From: Rickettsia typhi
GTDB taxonomy: Bacteria > Pseudomonadota > Alphaproteobacteria > Rickettsiales > UBA1997
Reading direction: 5' to 3'
Length of the DNA stretch: 8,321 bases
Assembly (NCBI GenBank): GCA_945906835.1
Contig: CAMDRL010000053.1
Span: 1 to 8,321 of the forward strand
The notes beneath the pieces were generated by a model. It worked only from the letters and a program-made list of their open reading frames with translations. It did no database searches and was not told the origin of the DNA. Below are positions 1-5,819 of this stretch, piece by piece. The translations under genes were made by a program, and so were the position numbers. Within the stretch, counting starts at the first letter, position 1, and each line of letters opens with the position of its first letter.

Positions 1-14
1 TATCATTCCATAAT

Positions 15-120
15 GCTGGTCGGGTTTTGTAAACCCAACCTTATTGTTTGCTAAAATTTAAGATTTTCTAATTTTTGTAATTTTAATAAACATAAGTTGG
101 CATTACAAATGCCGACTAGC
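15..120. repeat. REPIN-like pair of inverted hairpins upstream of hisG
   Basis: Two short hairpins of the same design face each other across an AT-rich spacer of about 54 bases. The first (18-40) has 10-base arms GGTCGGGTTT and AAACCCAACC around a TGT loop. The second (95-117) has arms AGTTGGCATT and AATGCCGACT around ACA. Each has one G-T type mismatch in the GTCGG/CCAAC base. The outer ends also pair with each other: GCTGGTCGG at 15-23 against CCGACTAGC at 112-120, eight of nine. CCAACCTTATTGTTT at 35-49 resembles the complement of AAACATAAGTTGG at 88-100. Two inverted REP-like hairpins around a spacer is the layout known as a REPIN, which RAYT transposases mobilise in other bacteria. No RAYT gene is visible here. 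The first hairpin, followed by TTATTGTTT, could also terminate a gene lying off the left edge. Confidence 0.6.
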
Positions 121-122
121 GC

Positions 123-152
123 TTGATAAAAAAAGAGAAATATAAATATAAT
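123..152 (+). promoter_or_regulatory. Candidate sigma-70 promoter of hisG
   Basis: TTGATA at 123-128 is one base from the -35 consensus and TATAAT at 147-152 is a perfect -10, with an 18-base spacer. It begins just after the REPIN-like repeat. The predicted transcription start, about 158-160, falls almost on the hisG ATG at 161, so the mRNA would be leaderless or nearly so. This fits the lack of a Shine-Dalgarno sequence. In such AT-rich DNA, chance -10 boxes are common, so the paired boxes and spacing carry the weight. Confidence 0.45.
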
Positions 153-160
153 ACACACAA

Positions 161-829
161 ATGAAAAAACTCTTAATGGCGGTTCCCAAAGGAAGAATCC
201 TTGAAGATTTGCAGCCTTTATTTAAAAAAATTAATCTCATTCCAGAAAAAGATTTCTTTAATCCATCTTCGCGCAAATTGGTTTTTTCAACTAATAATAA
301 GAATTTAGACTTAGTGCAAGTTAGAAGCTTTGATGTGGCAACTTTTGTTAAATTTGGCGCGGCGGATATTGGAATTTGTGGTTCAGATGTTTTAGAAGAA
401 TTTTCCTCAAAAGAAATTTTCCCAGTTTTGGATTTAGGAGTTGGCAAATGTCGTTTATCAATTGCAGCTCATAAATCAGTTAAGTTAGATTTAGAAAAGA
501 AAAGTCACATTAGAATTGCCACAAAATACACCGCAATTGCTCAAAATTATTTTTCTGCTTTGGGAATTCAGGTTGAAGCGGTAAAATTAAATGGTTCAAT
601 TGAAATTGCGCCACAGTTAAAACTTTGCGATTTTATTTTAGATTTAGTAAGCAGCGGCAAAACTCTTGCTGAAAATAATATGGTTGAATTGAAAGAAATT
701 ATGAGTGTAAGTTCATATTTAATTATTAATCGCGCTTCTTTTAAAGTTGTTAATGAAGAAATAAATCAGTTAATAGAACAATTTGATATTTATAACTGTC
801 ATCCCCACGAAGGCTGGGATCCAGCTTAG
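161..829 (+). CDS. hisG: ATP phosphoribosyltransferase, short (HisG-S) form
   Basis: HisG catalyses the first step of histidine biosynthesis, joining ATP and PRPP to give phosphoribosyl-ATP in the cytoplasm. Visible family motifs are VPKGRI near residues 8-13, the block from VRSFDV through GAADIGICGSDVLEE (about 54-81), DLGVGKCRLSIAA (about 91-103), RIATKY, and the PRPP-binding loop DLVSSGKTL at about 161-169. At 222 residues it lacks the C-terminal ACT-like regulatory domain of long HisG. It should therefore need the HisRS-like subunit HisZ, which is not in this window. The ATG at 161 is chosen because it sits just after a good promoter; Met6 (176) is a possible alternative. No Shine-Dalgarno sequence is present. 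The last ten residues (CHPHEGWDPA) and the stop codon come from a palindromic repeat that begins at 797, so the C-terminus is not native. The essential motifs are complete, so the enzyme may still work. Confidence 0.93.
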   Translation: MKKLLMAVPKGRILEDLQPLFKKINLIPEKDFFNPSSRKLVFSTNNKNLDLVQVRSFDVATFVKFGAADIGICGSDVLEEFSSKEIFPVLDLGVGKCRLSIAAHKSVKLDLEKKSHIRIATKYTAIAQNYFSALGIQVEAVKLNGSIEIAPQLKLCDFILDLVSSGKTLAENNMVELKEIMSVSSYLIINRASFKVVNEEINQLIEQFDIYNCHPHEGWDPA

Positions 830-864
830 TTAATCAATCTAGATCCGCCTTCGCGGGGATGACA
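797..864. repeat. Palindromic repeat overlapping the 3' end of hisG
   Basis: A 68-base imperfect inverted repeat. The left arm (797-824) begins TGTCATCCCCACGAAGGC and the right arm (839-864) ends GCCTTCGCGGGGATGACA. Apart from one base and a two-base gap near the loop the arms pair, with a loop of about 14 bases. The left arm is read as hisG codons and the loop supplies the TAG stop (827-829). Units with TGTCATCCCCGCGAAGGCGGGGATC arms occur as dispersed intergenic repeats in various proteobacteria; that is from memory and not searched. Its richer GC than the surroundings supports mobile origin. The hairpin could help end the hisG transcript, although the first real T-run is about 13 bases downstream. 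Confidence 0.75.
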
Positions 865-950
865 ATGTTTTATAATTTTTTTATAAGAAAATTCTAATAA
901 ACCAATTATCGGTGCAATTCCAAACAATTTGATGTTTTATAATTTTTTTA
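865..950. repeat. 19-bp direct repeat at 865-883 and 932-950
   Basis: ATGTTTTATAATTTTTTTA occurs exactly twice, at 865-883 and at 932-950. The second copy is the start of the virB6-like gene (MFYNFF...). The first copy directly abuts the palindromic repeat and reads as a ten-codon phrase, MFYNFFIRKF, ending at TAA (895-897). It could be the residue of a partial duplication of the virB6 start, or the original hisG tail (see findings). The sequence is low in complexity, but 19 identical bases 67 apart, both beginning at an ATG, are unlikely to be chance. Confidence 0.55.
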
Positions 951-3778
951 AAAAATTTTCACGCTTTTCACTGGTTGCGCTTCTTCTTGTCGCCTTTATT
1001 TTCCCCGCTCAAAACTCTTTTGCTATTAATGAGGGTGTAAGAAATGTTACATGGGATTCATCTGCTGGCAGATGCAATGCTACAGATTTAAAATTTGATC
1101 CAGTAACTCCAAATGAGGACATTGCTTGGGAAATTACTAATCCTGTTTGTTTGGCATATTTTGCAGCAGCTGGAATTACACTTTCTGCTGCTGAATATGC
1201 TTCAAGTGCGGCTTGTGGATATACTGAAAACATAGTTATGGTTGCTGCTCAAATGGCGATAATGGTGGTGTTGTCACCAATGACGGTGTGGAGAAGATTT
1301 CAAGAGACGAATCAATGCTTATTTTTTTCTCATACACTTCCAAGTTGTTGCTTTACTACCCTTGGATCTAGTATTGCAATGGGCGTTGCCTTAGGTCAAC
1401 TTGCTGCAATTCACTCCACCGCCCAAGGTGCTTATAAAAATGCCAGAATTTGTGGGCATGATTGGCATGATTGGAGTAAAATTAATGAAAATGGTGAAGA
1501 GACCAACAATGGTACAAAATGGTCTCGTGGAATGTATGGTAAATCTTATCAAAAATGTTTATTAAATCTTTTTACTAATTCTAATGGATATAAGTGCGGT
1601 CTTACAAATAAAAGTCTTGATATTACTAATAAATATTATCGTGAATATATTTATGGCGGCAAAGAAATGAAAGATGAAGGTGACAATAAATGCAGCAACC
1701 CTTCAACATGGAATAATTACACAAGGACAAAAGTTTTAGGATATACAGATAATAAGCAGAGATATTACATGACTGGCTCTGGTCATGCTTCTAATTATGC
1801 TTGTTATCGATTTTTATCTTCAGATAAGACTGATAAAGGCGCTCAAGCAGCTTATGATTGTTGTTTAAAAAGAAGTCAAAATACTCTTTGCATAGAAAGT
1901 CTTGATTCTTTTAACGGAGAGAGAGTTGAGACACTTGAGGTAGCTCTTCCTCAAGTACAAACTGGCGAAGATAATTATAATGAAGCGCCAGCTGACGAAT
2001 ATATAGCAATTAATGTATCTGACTATGAACACAAATTTTGTGAAACTGGCTCAAGATGTAATGTTGGTAATGTTTGGTACGATACATACGCAAGTCTCAA
2101 AAACCCAAGTTATGTTTGCGCCAGAACTTTCTCAGTCTGCCCATATAACCATCCTTTAGGCGGAGGAACTGAATCTAAAGAATATTATGATAATAAAGAT
2201 TTAAAAAACTTTTGCCAAGTGATGAATCATTGTGCAAAAGTGCCAATTTCCCCTTATGTTAGAACAAGTAATTTAAGCGGCGCATTTATCTCATCAGCTT
2301 GCAAAGATTTAAAAGGCGATACTCAAAATGTATATGAGCATGAGGTAAATTTACAAATAACAAAAAGTCGTAATTTTTCAGCTCCTATGGCACAGTGCTT
2401 TAAGGAAACTATGGAAAATATGTTTTTGAATAAGGCTGGTAACACTAAATGTAAAGATCCAATGGAATTTGTTAATAGCAATGGGGAATGCGCTACTGAA
2501 AGATATGAATATAGAGTTGGAGAAGAGTTGTCCACGCCTTCATTTTTTATACAAATTCAAAATAAACTACAGTCAGTGATTAGAATGGGGTTAATTATAT
2601 CGGTTACTGCTTTAGGATTTTCCGTATTACTTGGACTTTCTCCTCTTAATAAAAAACAACTTATTGGCTATGTAGTAAAACTTAGTTTAGTTGTTTATTT
2701 TGCCCTTGGAACTGGTTGGCAAGATGGCTTTGTGACGGGTATTATGAATACATCAGGTTTTCTTTCAGATATGATGTTTAAAATGGATGATAGCTTTGAG
2801 GGGACGCCACAAGAAGTGGCTAGTAGGCAAGACGGCTGTCAATTCCCTAAATTTAATTATGCGGATGATAATGATGCTACCAAATTTGACAATCCAGCTT
2901 ATCCACCAGGAAAGGAATATTTAAGAATATGGGATACTTTAGATTGTAAGCTTGCCAGAGCCATTGGTTTTGGTCCAGAATTTTCTGTTCCAAATCTTGC
3001 TATGATGATTCTGGGAGGTTTTGTTACAGGAACTTTTGGTATTATTTTTTGTATCTCAACTCTGTTATTCGCCTTCTTTTTATTTTCTATTATAATAAGG
3101 TCTCTACATATCTTTATCCTATCGATTACAGCAATCATTATTCTTCTCTATATCTCTCCAATTACCGTAACTCTGGCTATGTTCGCTCGTACTAAATCTA
3201 TTTTTGATAATTGGTGGAAGGAGATACTTGGCTTCATACTGCAGCCAGTAATACTCTTTGCCTATTTAGGCGTATTGCTTGCCTTTTTTAATTCGGCAAT
3301 AGTAGGAAAAGATGTTAGATTTTCTGGAGGGGAGAACAATACCCCAAAGCAGATTATTTGTGATGGAGATGCTGAAAAAACAAGTATTTATTGCATCTTT
3401 AGATTATCAGAAGCTAAAAATTTTACAGGTCTTGAAATTATTGGTATAGGGTTGCCAATTCTTAAAAATATGACTAAACAGAAAGCTCAAATGATAATTC
3501 AATCAGTATTCATGTTGTTTATCTTTTTGACATTTTTAGATAAAATTACTGATTTTGCTAAAGAATTAGTTGGTGGGTCTGGATTGTCAGCTGGTTGGAA
3601 AGCTTCCATTACTGATATGGCTAAATCAAGTTATGGCACATTGCATGCTATCCAAAAAAGGCGAGACCGCGCCGTTAAGAAGATGGGGAAAGCTGCTTAT
3701 GGTAAGATTAAAGAAACTGTCAGAGATTCAGGTGTTAAGAATTCAGCGTCCAAAAAACCTGATTCTACACCAGACTAA
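932..3778 (+). CDS. VirB6/TrbL-family type IV secretion channel protein, large Rickettsiales-like form
   Basis: A 948-residue polytopic membrane protein that probably forms part of the inner-membrane channel of a type IV secretion system. Residues 1-31 look like a signal peptide: a basic start, a hydrophobic core (SLVALLLVAFIF) and a cleavage site after NSFA. Residues about 32-530 carry 24 cysteines and some hydrophobic stretches near 70-92, 100-120 and 142-162; much of this part is probably periplasmic and disulfide-bonded. The family core follows, with likely membrane segments near 548-570, 576-596, 688-726, 726-752, 765-791 and 850-875. It includes the typical YISPITVTLAMFARTKSIFDNWW and GFILQPVILFAY passages. 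A basic soluble tail of about 70 residues ends the protein. VirB6 of Agrobacterium is about 300 residues; enlarged copies with signal peptides are typical of Rickettsiales, often in tandem after virB3-virB4. Here it stands alone. ATG 932 is preferred over TTG 929; an in-frame stop at 884-886 excludes an earlier start. Confidence 0.85.
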   Translation: MFYNFFKKFSRFSLVALLLVAFIFPAQNSFAINEGVRNVTWDSSAGRCNATDLKFDPVTPNEDIAWEITNPVCLAYFAAAGITLSAAEYASSAACGYTENIVMVAAQMAIMVVLSPMTVWRRFQETNQCLFFSHTLPSCCFTTLGSSIAMGVALGQLAAIHSTAQGAYKNARICGHDWHDWSKINENGEETNNGTKWSRGMYGKSYQKCLLNLFTNSNGYKCGLTNKSLDITNKYYREYIYGGKEMKDEGDNKCSNPSTWNNYTRTKVLGYTDNKQRYYMTGSGHASNYACYRFLSSDKTDKGAQAAYDCCLKRSQNTLCIESLDSFNGERVETLEVALPQVQTGEDNYNEAPADEYIAINVSDYEHKFCETGSRCNVGNVWYDTYASLKNPSYVCARTFSVCPYNHPLGGGTESKEYYDNKDLKNFCQVMNHCAKVPISPYVRTSNLSGAFISSACKDLKGDTQNVYEHEVNLQITKSRNFSAPMAQCFKETMENMFLNKAGNTKCKDPMEFVNSNGECATERYEYRVGEELSTPSFFIQIQNKLQSVIRMGLIISVTALGFSVLLGLSPLNKKQLIGYVVKLSLVVYFALGTGWQDGFVTGIMNTSGFLSDMMFKMDDSFEGTPQEVASRQDGCQFPKFNYADDNDATKFDNPAYPPGKEYLRIWDTLDCKLARAIGFGPEFSVPNLAMMILGGFVTGTFGIIFCISTLLFAFFLFSIIIRSLHIFILSITAIIILLYISPITVTLAMFARTKSIFDNWWKEILGFILQPVILFAYLGVLLAFFNSAIVGKDVRFSGGENNTPKQIICDGDAEKTSIYCIFRLSEAKNFTGLEIIGIGLPILKNMTKQKAQMIIQSVFMLFIFLTFLDKITDFAKELVGGSGLSAGWKASITDMAKSSYGTLHAIQKRRDRAVKKMGKAAYGKIKETVRDSGVKNSASKKPDSTPD

Positions 3779-3785
3779 ATATCTT

Positions 3786-3912
3786 TATACCAAATCTAAA
3801 ATTTATTGATATTTCTTGATTTGGTATATCGGGGATCCCCACAAAGTGGGGCGCACCTTATGGTGCGTAAAAATAAATCTATACCAAATCTAAAGAATTT
3901 AGATATGGTATA
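3786..3912. repeat. 127-bp hairpin-rich MITE-like repeat, copy 1
   Basis: The element is bounded by near-perfect 15-base inverted ends, TATACCAAATCTAAA (3786-3800) and TTTAGATATGGTATA (3898-3912), with one mismatch. Ends that start and finish with TA would fit insertion at TA, as IS630/mariner-type elements do. Inside are four further foldbacks: TATACCAAATC/GATTTGGTATA (3786-3796 with 3818-3828), the palindrome GGGGATCCCC (3831-3840), CCCCAC-AAA-GTGGGG (3837-3851), and CGCACC-TTAT-GGTGCG (3852-3867). The last hairpin, 3880-3912, is formed by another copy of the end sequence. It lies eight bases after the virB6-like stop and could shape the 3' end of that transcript, although no T-run follows. 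The second copy is at 5820-5946. Further partial end sequences (TTTGGTATA-like) trail through 3936-3960. Confidence 0.75.
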
Positions 3913-3962
3913 GTCTGATTGATAGTAAAGGTTTTTAGTTTGGTATATTTGATTTGTGGTAT

Positions 3963-4181
3963 GTTTTTAGCAAAAATTTGGCCGATGTTGATGAGACTAT
4001 CAGAATTTTCAGGAAATATTGTGAATTTGAAGGAATATTACTCTCTCAAATGATGTTTCAAAACAAACTCAATCAAGATTTAAGGGTGAATATGGATGTG
4101 CTTTTGCCCTACAAAATCGAGTAGAACTTTGAAGAAGCCTTTGATTTTGTTTCGGAAAAAATAATAAATAAATTAATTTAA
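3963..4181 (+). pseudogene. Truncated C-terminal gene remnant, possibly AbiEii-type nucleotidyltransferase toxin
   Basis: One frame reads through 3963-4181 with a protein-like composition and a single in-frame stop, TAG at 4122-4124. Readable parts are ETIRIFRKYCEFEGILLSQ, then NMDVLLPYKIE, the stop, and NFEEAFDFVSEKIINKL to a TAA at 4179-4181. The order (an F-x-x-Y-x-x-x-E-G helix, a short D-x-LL phrase, then an acidic EEA-F-x-x-V helix at the very end) resembles, from memory, the C-terminus of AbiEii/AbiGii toxin-family nucleotidyltransferases. The nucleotidyltransferase core and any antitoxin are absent. The 5' part is missing where the 127-bp repeat and its trailing end fragments lie, so those insertions may mark the break. 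The reading frame is well supported as a relic; the family name is tentative. Confidence 0.4.
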
Positions 4182-4221
4182 ATAACAGAAAATTAATTAA
4201 CTAAAATATTTGAAATATAAG

Positions 4222-4247
4222 TTTACAAAAGTAATTATATCTATAAT
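4222..4247 (+). promoter_or_regulatory. Weak candidate promoter before the small ORF and queF
   Basis: A perfect TATAAT stands at 4242-4247, about 33 bases before the small ORF. The nearest -35-like box, TTTACA at 4222-4227, is only 14 bases away, which is too close for a good sigma-70 promoter. Transcription from here would read the small ORF and then queF. The surrounding 4182-4280 is otherwise plain AT-rich DNA. Confidence 0.22.
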
Positions 4248-4280
4248 TTTTATCACCACCAACTTAAATCAAATAAAACT

Positions 4281-4514
4281 ATGTCCCGCCACAATAAAGA
4301 TTTCACCCTTTCACAAGAACTTTGCCAAACTCTTTCTAGAATTCTTAACATTCCTGAAAAAAAAGTTGAAAGATATCATTTTTTATTTAACGAAATTGAC
4401 CAAAATATTAAAAATTCTTTGTACTACTTGTCTCAAATTGAAGAAGAAGATTTAAAAATTAGCGCTTCTTTTTGTCTTGAATTTTTGGCTAAATATAAGA
4501 AACATCCACTTTAG
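4281..4514 (+). CDS. Small hypothetical protein upstream of queF
   Basis: A 77-residue ORF I do not recognise. It is rich in charged and aliphatic residues in a pattern suggesting three or four amphipathic helices: SQELCQTLSRIL, EKKVERYHFLFNEIDQNIKNSLYYL, EEEDLKISASFCLEFLAKY. There is no signal peptide or membrane segment, and it has two cysteines (about residues 15 and 65). It ends 39 bases before queF on the same strand, so the two are probably co-transcribed. Its length, clean start and composition favour a real gene, but no ribosome binding site is visible and the ORF is short. A different frame (4210-4455) overlaps it and looks like low-complexity shadow. Function unknown. Confidence 0.5.
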   Translation: MSRHNKDFTLSQELCQTLSRILNIPEKKVERYHFLFNEIDQNIKNSLYYLSQIEEEDLKISASFCLEFLAKYKKHPL

Positions 4515-4553
4515 AATTTATTTATAGCCAGCTCGTTTAATTTTTAAAAAATC

Positions 4554-5024
4554 ATGAAAAATAAAAAAATTCAAAAAGCTACATCATTAAATCTTGGTCA
4601 AAAAACTGAATATCAATTAGATAAAATTGATAAAAAAATTCTGCAAAGCGTTAATAATCCTCATCAAGATCTTGATTATTCAATCAGATTTTCTTGCCCT
4701 GAATTTACTTCAATTTGTCCAATTACAGGCCAGCCAGATTTTGCTCATTTGGTGATTGATTATGTTCCTGACAAAAAAATTATAGAAAGCAAATCTTTGA
4801 AACTTTATTTATTTTCTTTCCGCAATCAAGGTGCTTTTCATGAAGATTGCACAATACAAATCGCTAAAGACCTCATTGCTTGCGTAAAGCCAAAATGGCT
4901 GAGAATTGGCGGATATTGGTATCCTAGAGGCGGCATTCCAATTGATATTTTCTTTCAAACTTCACTTCCACCAAAAGGTTTGTGGATCAAAGATCAAGCT
5001 ATTCCAGCTTATAGAGGAAGGTAA
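4554..5024 (+). CDS. queF: NADPH-dependent 7-cyano-7-deazaguanine (preQ0) reductase, short QueF
   Basis: QueF reduces the nitrile of preQ0 to the primary amine of preQ1, using NADPH, in the pathway to the queuosine of tRNA wobble position 34. At 156 residues it is the short, single-domain type of the T-fold (tunnelling-fold) superfamily. The start has the LGQKTEY phrase (14-20). [10 protein letters not shown] (55-64) holds the nucleophilic Cys55 and Asp62. [20 protein letters not shown] (78-97) is the signature QueF block and includes His96 and Glu97, which bind the base. These numbers coincide with those reported for the Bacillus subtilis enzyme. The C-terminal [13 protein letters not shown] is also typical. 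All key residues are present, so the enzyme should be active. It sits between mobile-element debris, with no other queuosine gene nearby and no obvious preQ1 riboswitch in the 39 bases before it. Confidence 0.95.
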   Translation: MKNKKIQKATSLNLGQKTEYQLDKIDKKILQSVNNPHQDLDYSIRFSCPEFTSICPITGQPDFAHLVIDYVPDKKIIESKSLKLYLFSFRNQGAFHEDCTIQIAKDLIACVKPKWLRIGGYWYPRGGIPIDIFFQTSLPPKGLWIKDQAIPAYRGR

Positions 5025-5104
5025 ATACTGGCGCCTAAATGCCTTAGCTGCGGGGTCAATTAATTTAGAAATATTATTTTGTTGATTGTAAATTGACATT
5101 GGCG

Positions 5105-5819
5105 ATGAAAGGAACTTTATTTAAAAAGCTTCAGGCTGTTAACTTGGTACATAAGAATGGTATTAAAGAAACTGCGAGGTTCTTAAATATATTTCCTGTT
5201 TCAATCAGAAATTGGGTAAAGTTAATTAACAGAGATGAAGTCGATTTATTAGACACTTTTAGCTAATTATTTTTATCCCATATTTAGCTCTGTTTTTGCT
5301 TATTTTTTGACAAAATTAATTAAAATATATCCAAATATTTATCATAATTTTGTTAAAAAAGCGCTAAAAAAATGTCAAAATCTGTGCTAAAAATAATTAG
5401 CTAACAGTGTCTAAAGATAGGCTCTAAGCATAAAGAAGGATTTAAACTTAAAAAAGATCACAAAAAATAAATTAAAAGTTGGATAGAAAAAGATTCTAAT
5501 ATTGCGATTCTTGATGTTAGAGAGAATCAAAAACAATTTAATATTGAAGTTTCAAAATCAACAGTGCGAAGAGCAGTGATAGATGATGGATTCTCCTATA
5601 TCACTCCAAGAAAAAATCATTACAAGCAAGATAAGGAAAAAGTAGAAAACTTTAAAAAAAAATCTTTAAAATGAAATAAAGCAAGATGAAGAATTATGCT
5701 TTTATGATAAGAGTAGATTTGGAACTCACAGTAAGATAGGACATGGTTTGTTTAAAACTGGCATTTGAACTCCAATTAAAGTAAAATTGGGTTATAAAAA
5801 CTTTTACCTACTCTTTCGC
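5105..5819 (+). pseudogene. IS630-family transposase remnant, multiply broken
   Basis: This is the N-terminal and early catalytic part of an IS630/Tc1-type DDE transposase. The first helix-turn-helix region starts at ATG 5105 (MKGTLFKKLQAVNLVHKNG, later RFLNIFPVSIRNWVKLI). After a 160-bp insertion at 5252, the frame resumes as KIGSKHKEGFKLKKDH. The second DNA-binding part reads SWIEKDSNI, then VSKSTVRRAV and PRKNHYKQDKEKVENF. After a frameshift in the nine-A run at 5654-5662, the catalytic start FYDKSRFGTHSKIGHG and PIKVKLGYKNFYL follow, with the first catalytic Asp in FYDK. Damage visible: the MITE, TAA at 5468, the frameshift, TAA at 5667, TGA at 5766 (probably once an Arg codon), and loss of everything beyond 5819, where a 127-bp repeat begins. 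The rest of the catalytic domain is missing. It cannot make transposase. Confidence 0.85.
5252..5411. mobile_element. 160-bp palindromic MITE inserted in the IS630 remnant
   Basis: The ends are 24-base inverted repeats with 23 matches: 5252-5275, beginning GACACTTTTAGCTAATTA, and 5388-5411, ending TAATTAGCTAACAGTGTC. Inside, TTTTTTGACAAAATTA (5303-5318) pairs with TAATTTTGTTAAAAAA (5345-5360), 15 of 16. The 27-base segments between the two paired blocks are equal in length and about half matched. The whole unit is therefore a near full-length foldback with a loop of about 26 bases. It is flanked by TA at 5250-5251 and TA at 5412-5413, the target duplication expected of IS630/Tc1-mariner-type transposition. 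Removing the element plus one TA rejoins the transposase frame. It has no coding capacity, so it is a non-autonomous element that some other transposase must have moved. Confidence 0.82.

Noticed and set aside
103..447. 114-residue minus-strand ORF
   Set aside because: It lies antisense to hisG, which is certain from its motifs; the translation is shadow.
1009..1233. Minus-strand ORFs inside virB6 (also 2323-2535 and 2899-3138)
   Set aside because: They are antisense to a long coherent membrane-protein gene and show no motifs or ribosome binding sites.
3570..3809. 79-residue plus-strand ORF overlapping the virB6 3' end
   Set aside because: It reads the virB6 tail in another frame and then runs into the 127-bp repeat.
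4210..4455. 81-residue ORF overlapping the 77-residue ORF
   Set aside because: It is rich in K, I, F and L as expected from AT-rich DNA in a random frame; the 4281-4514 frame has a more protein-like composition.
4515..4553. preQ1 riboswitch upstream of queF
   Set aside because: The 39-base gap is AT-rich with no C-rich pseudoknot-type hairpin that I can see.
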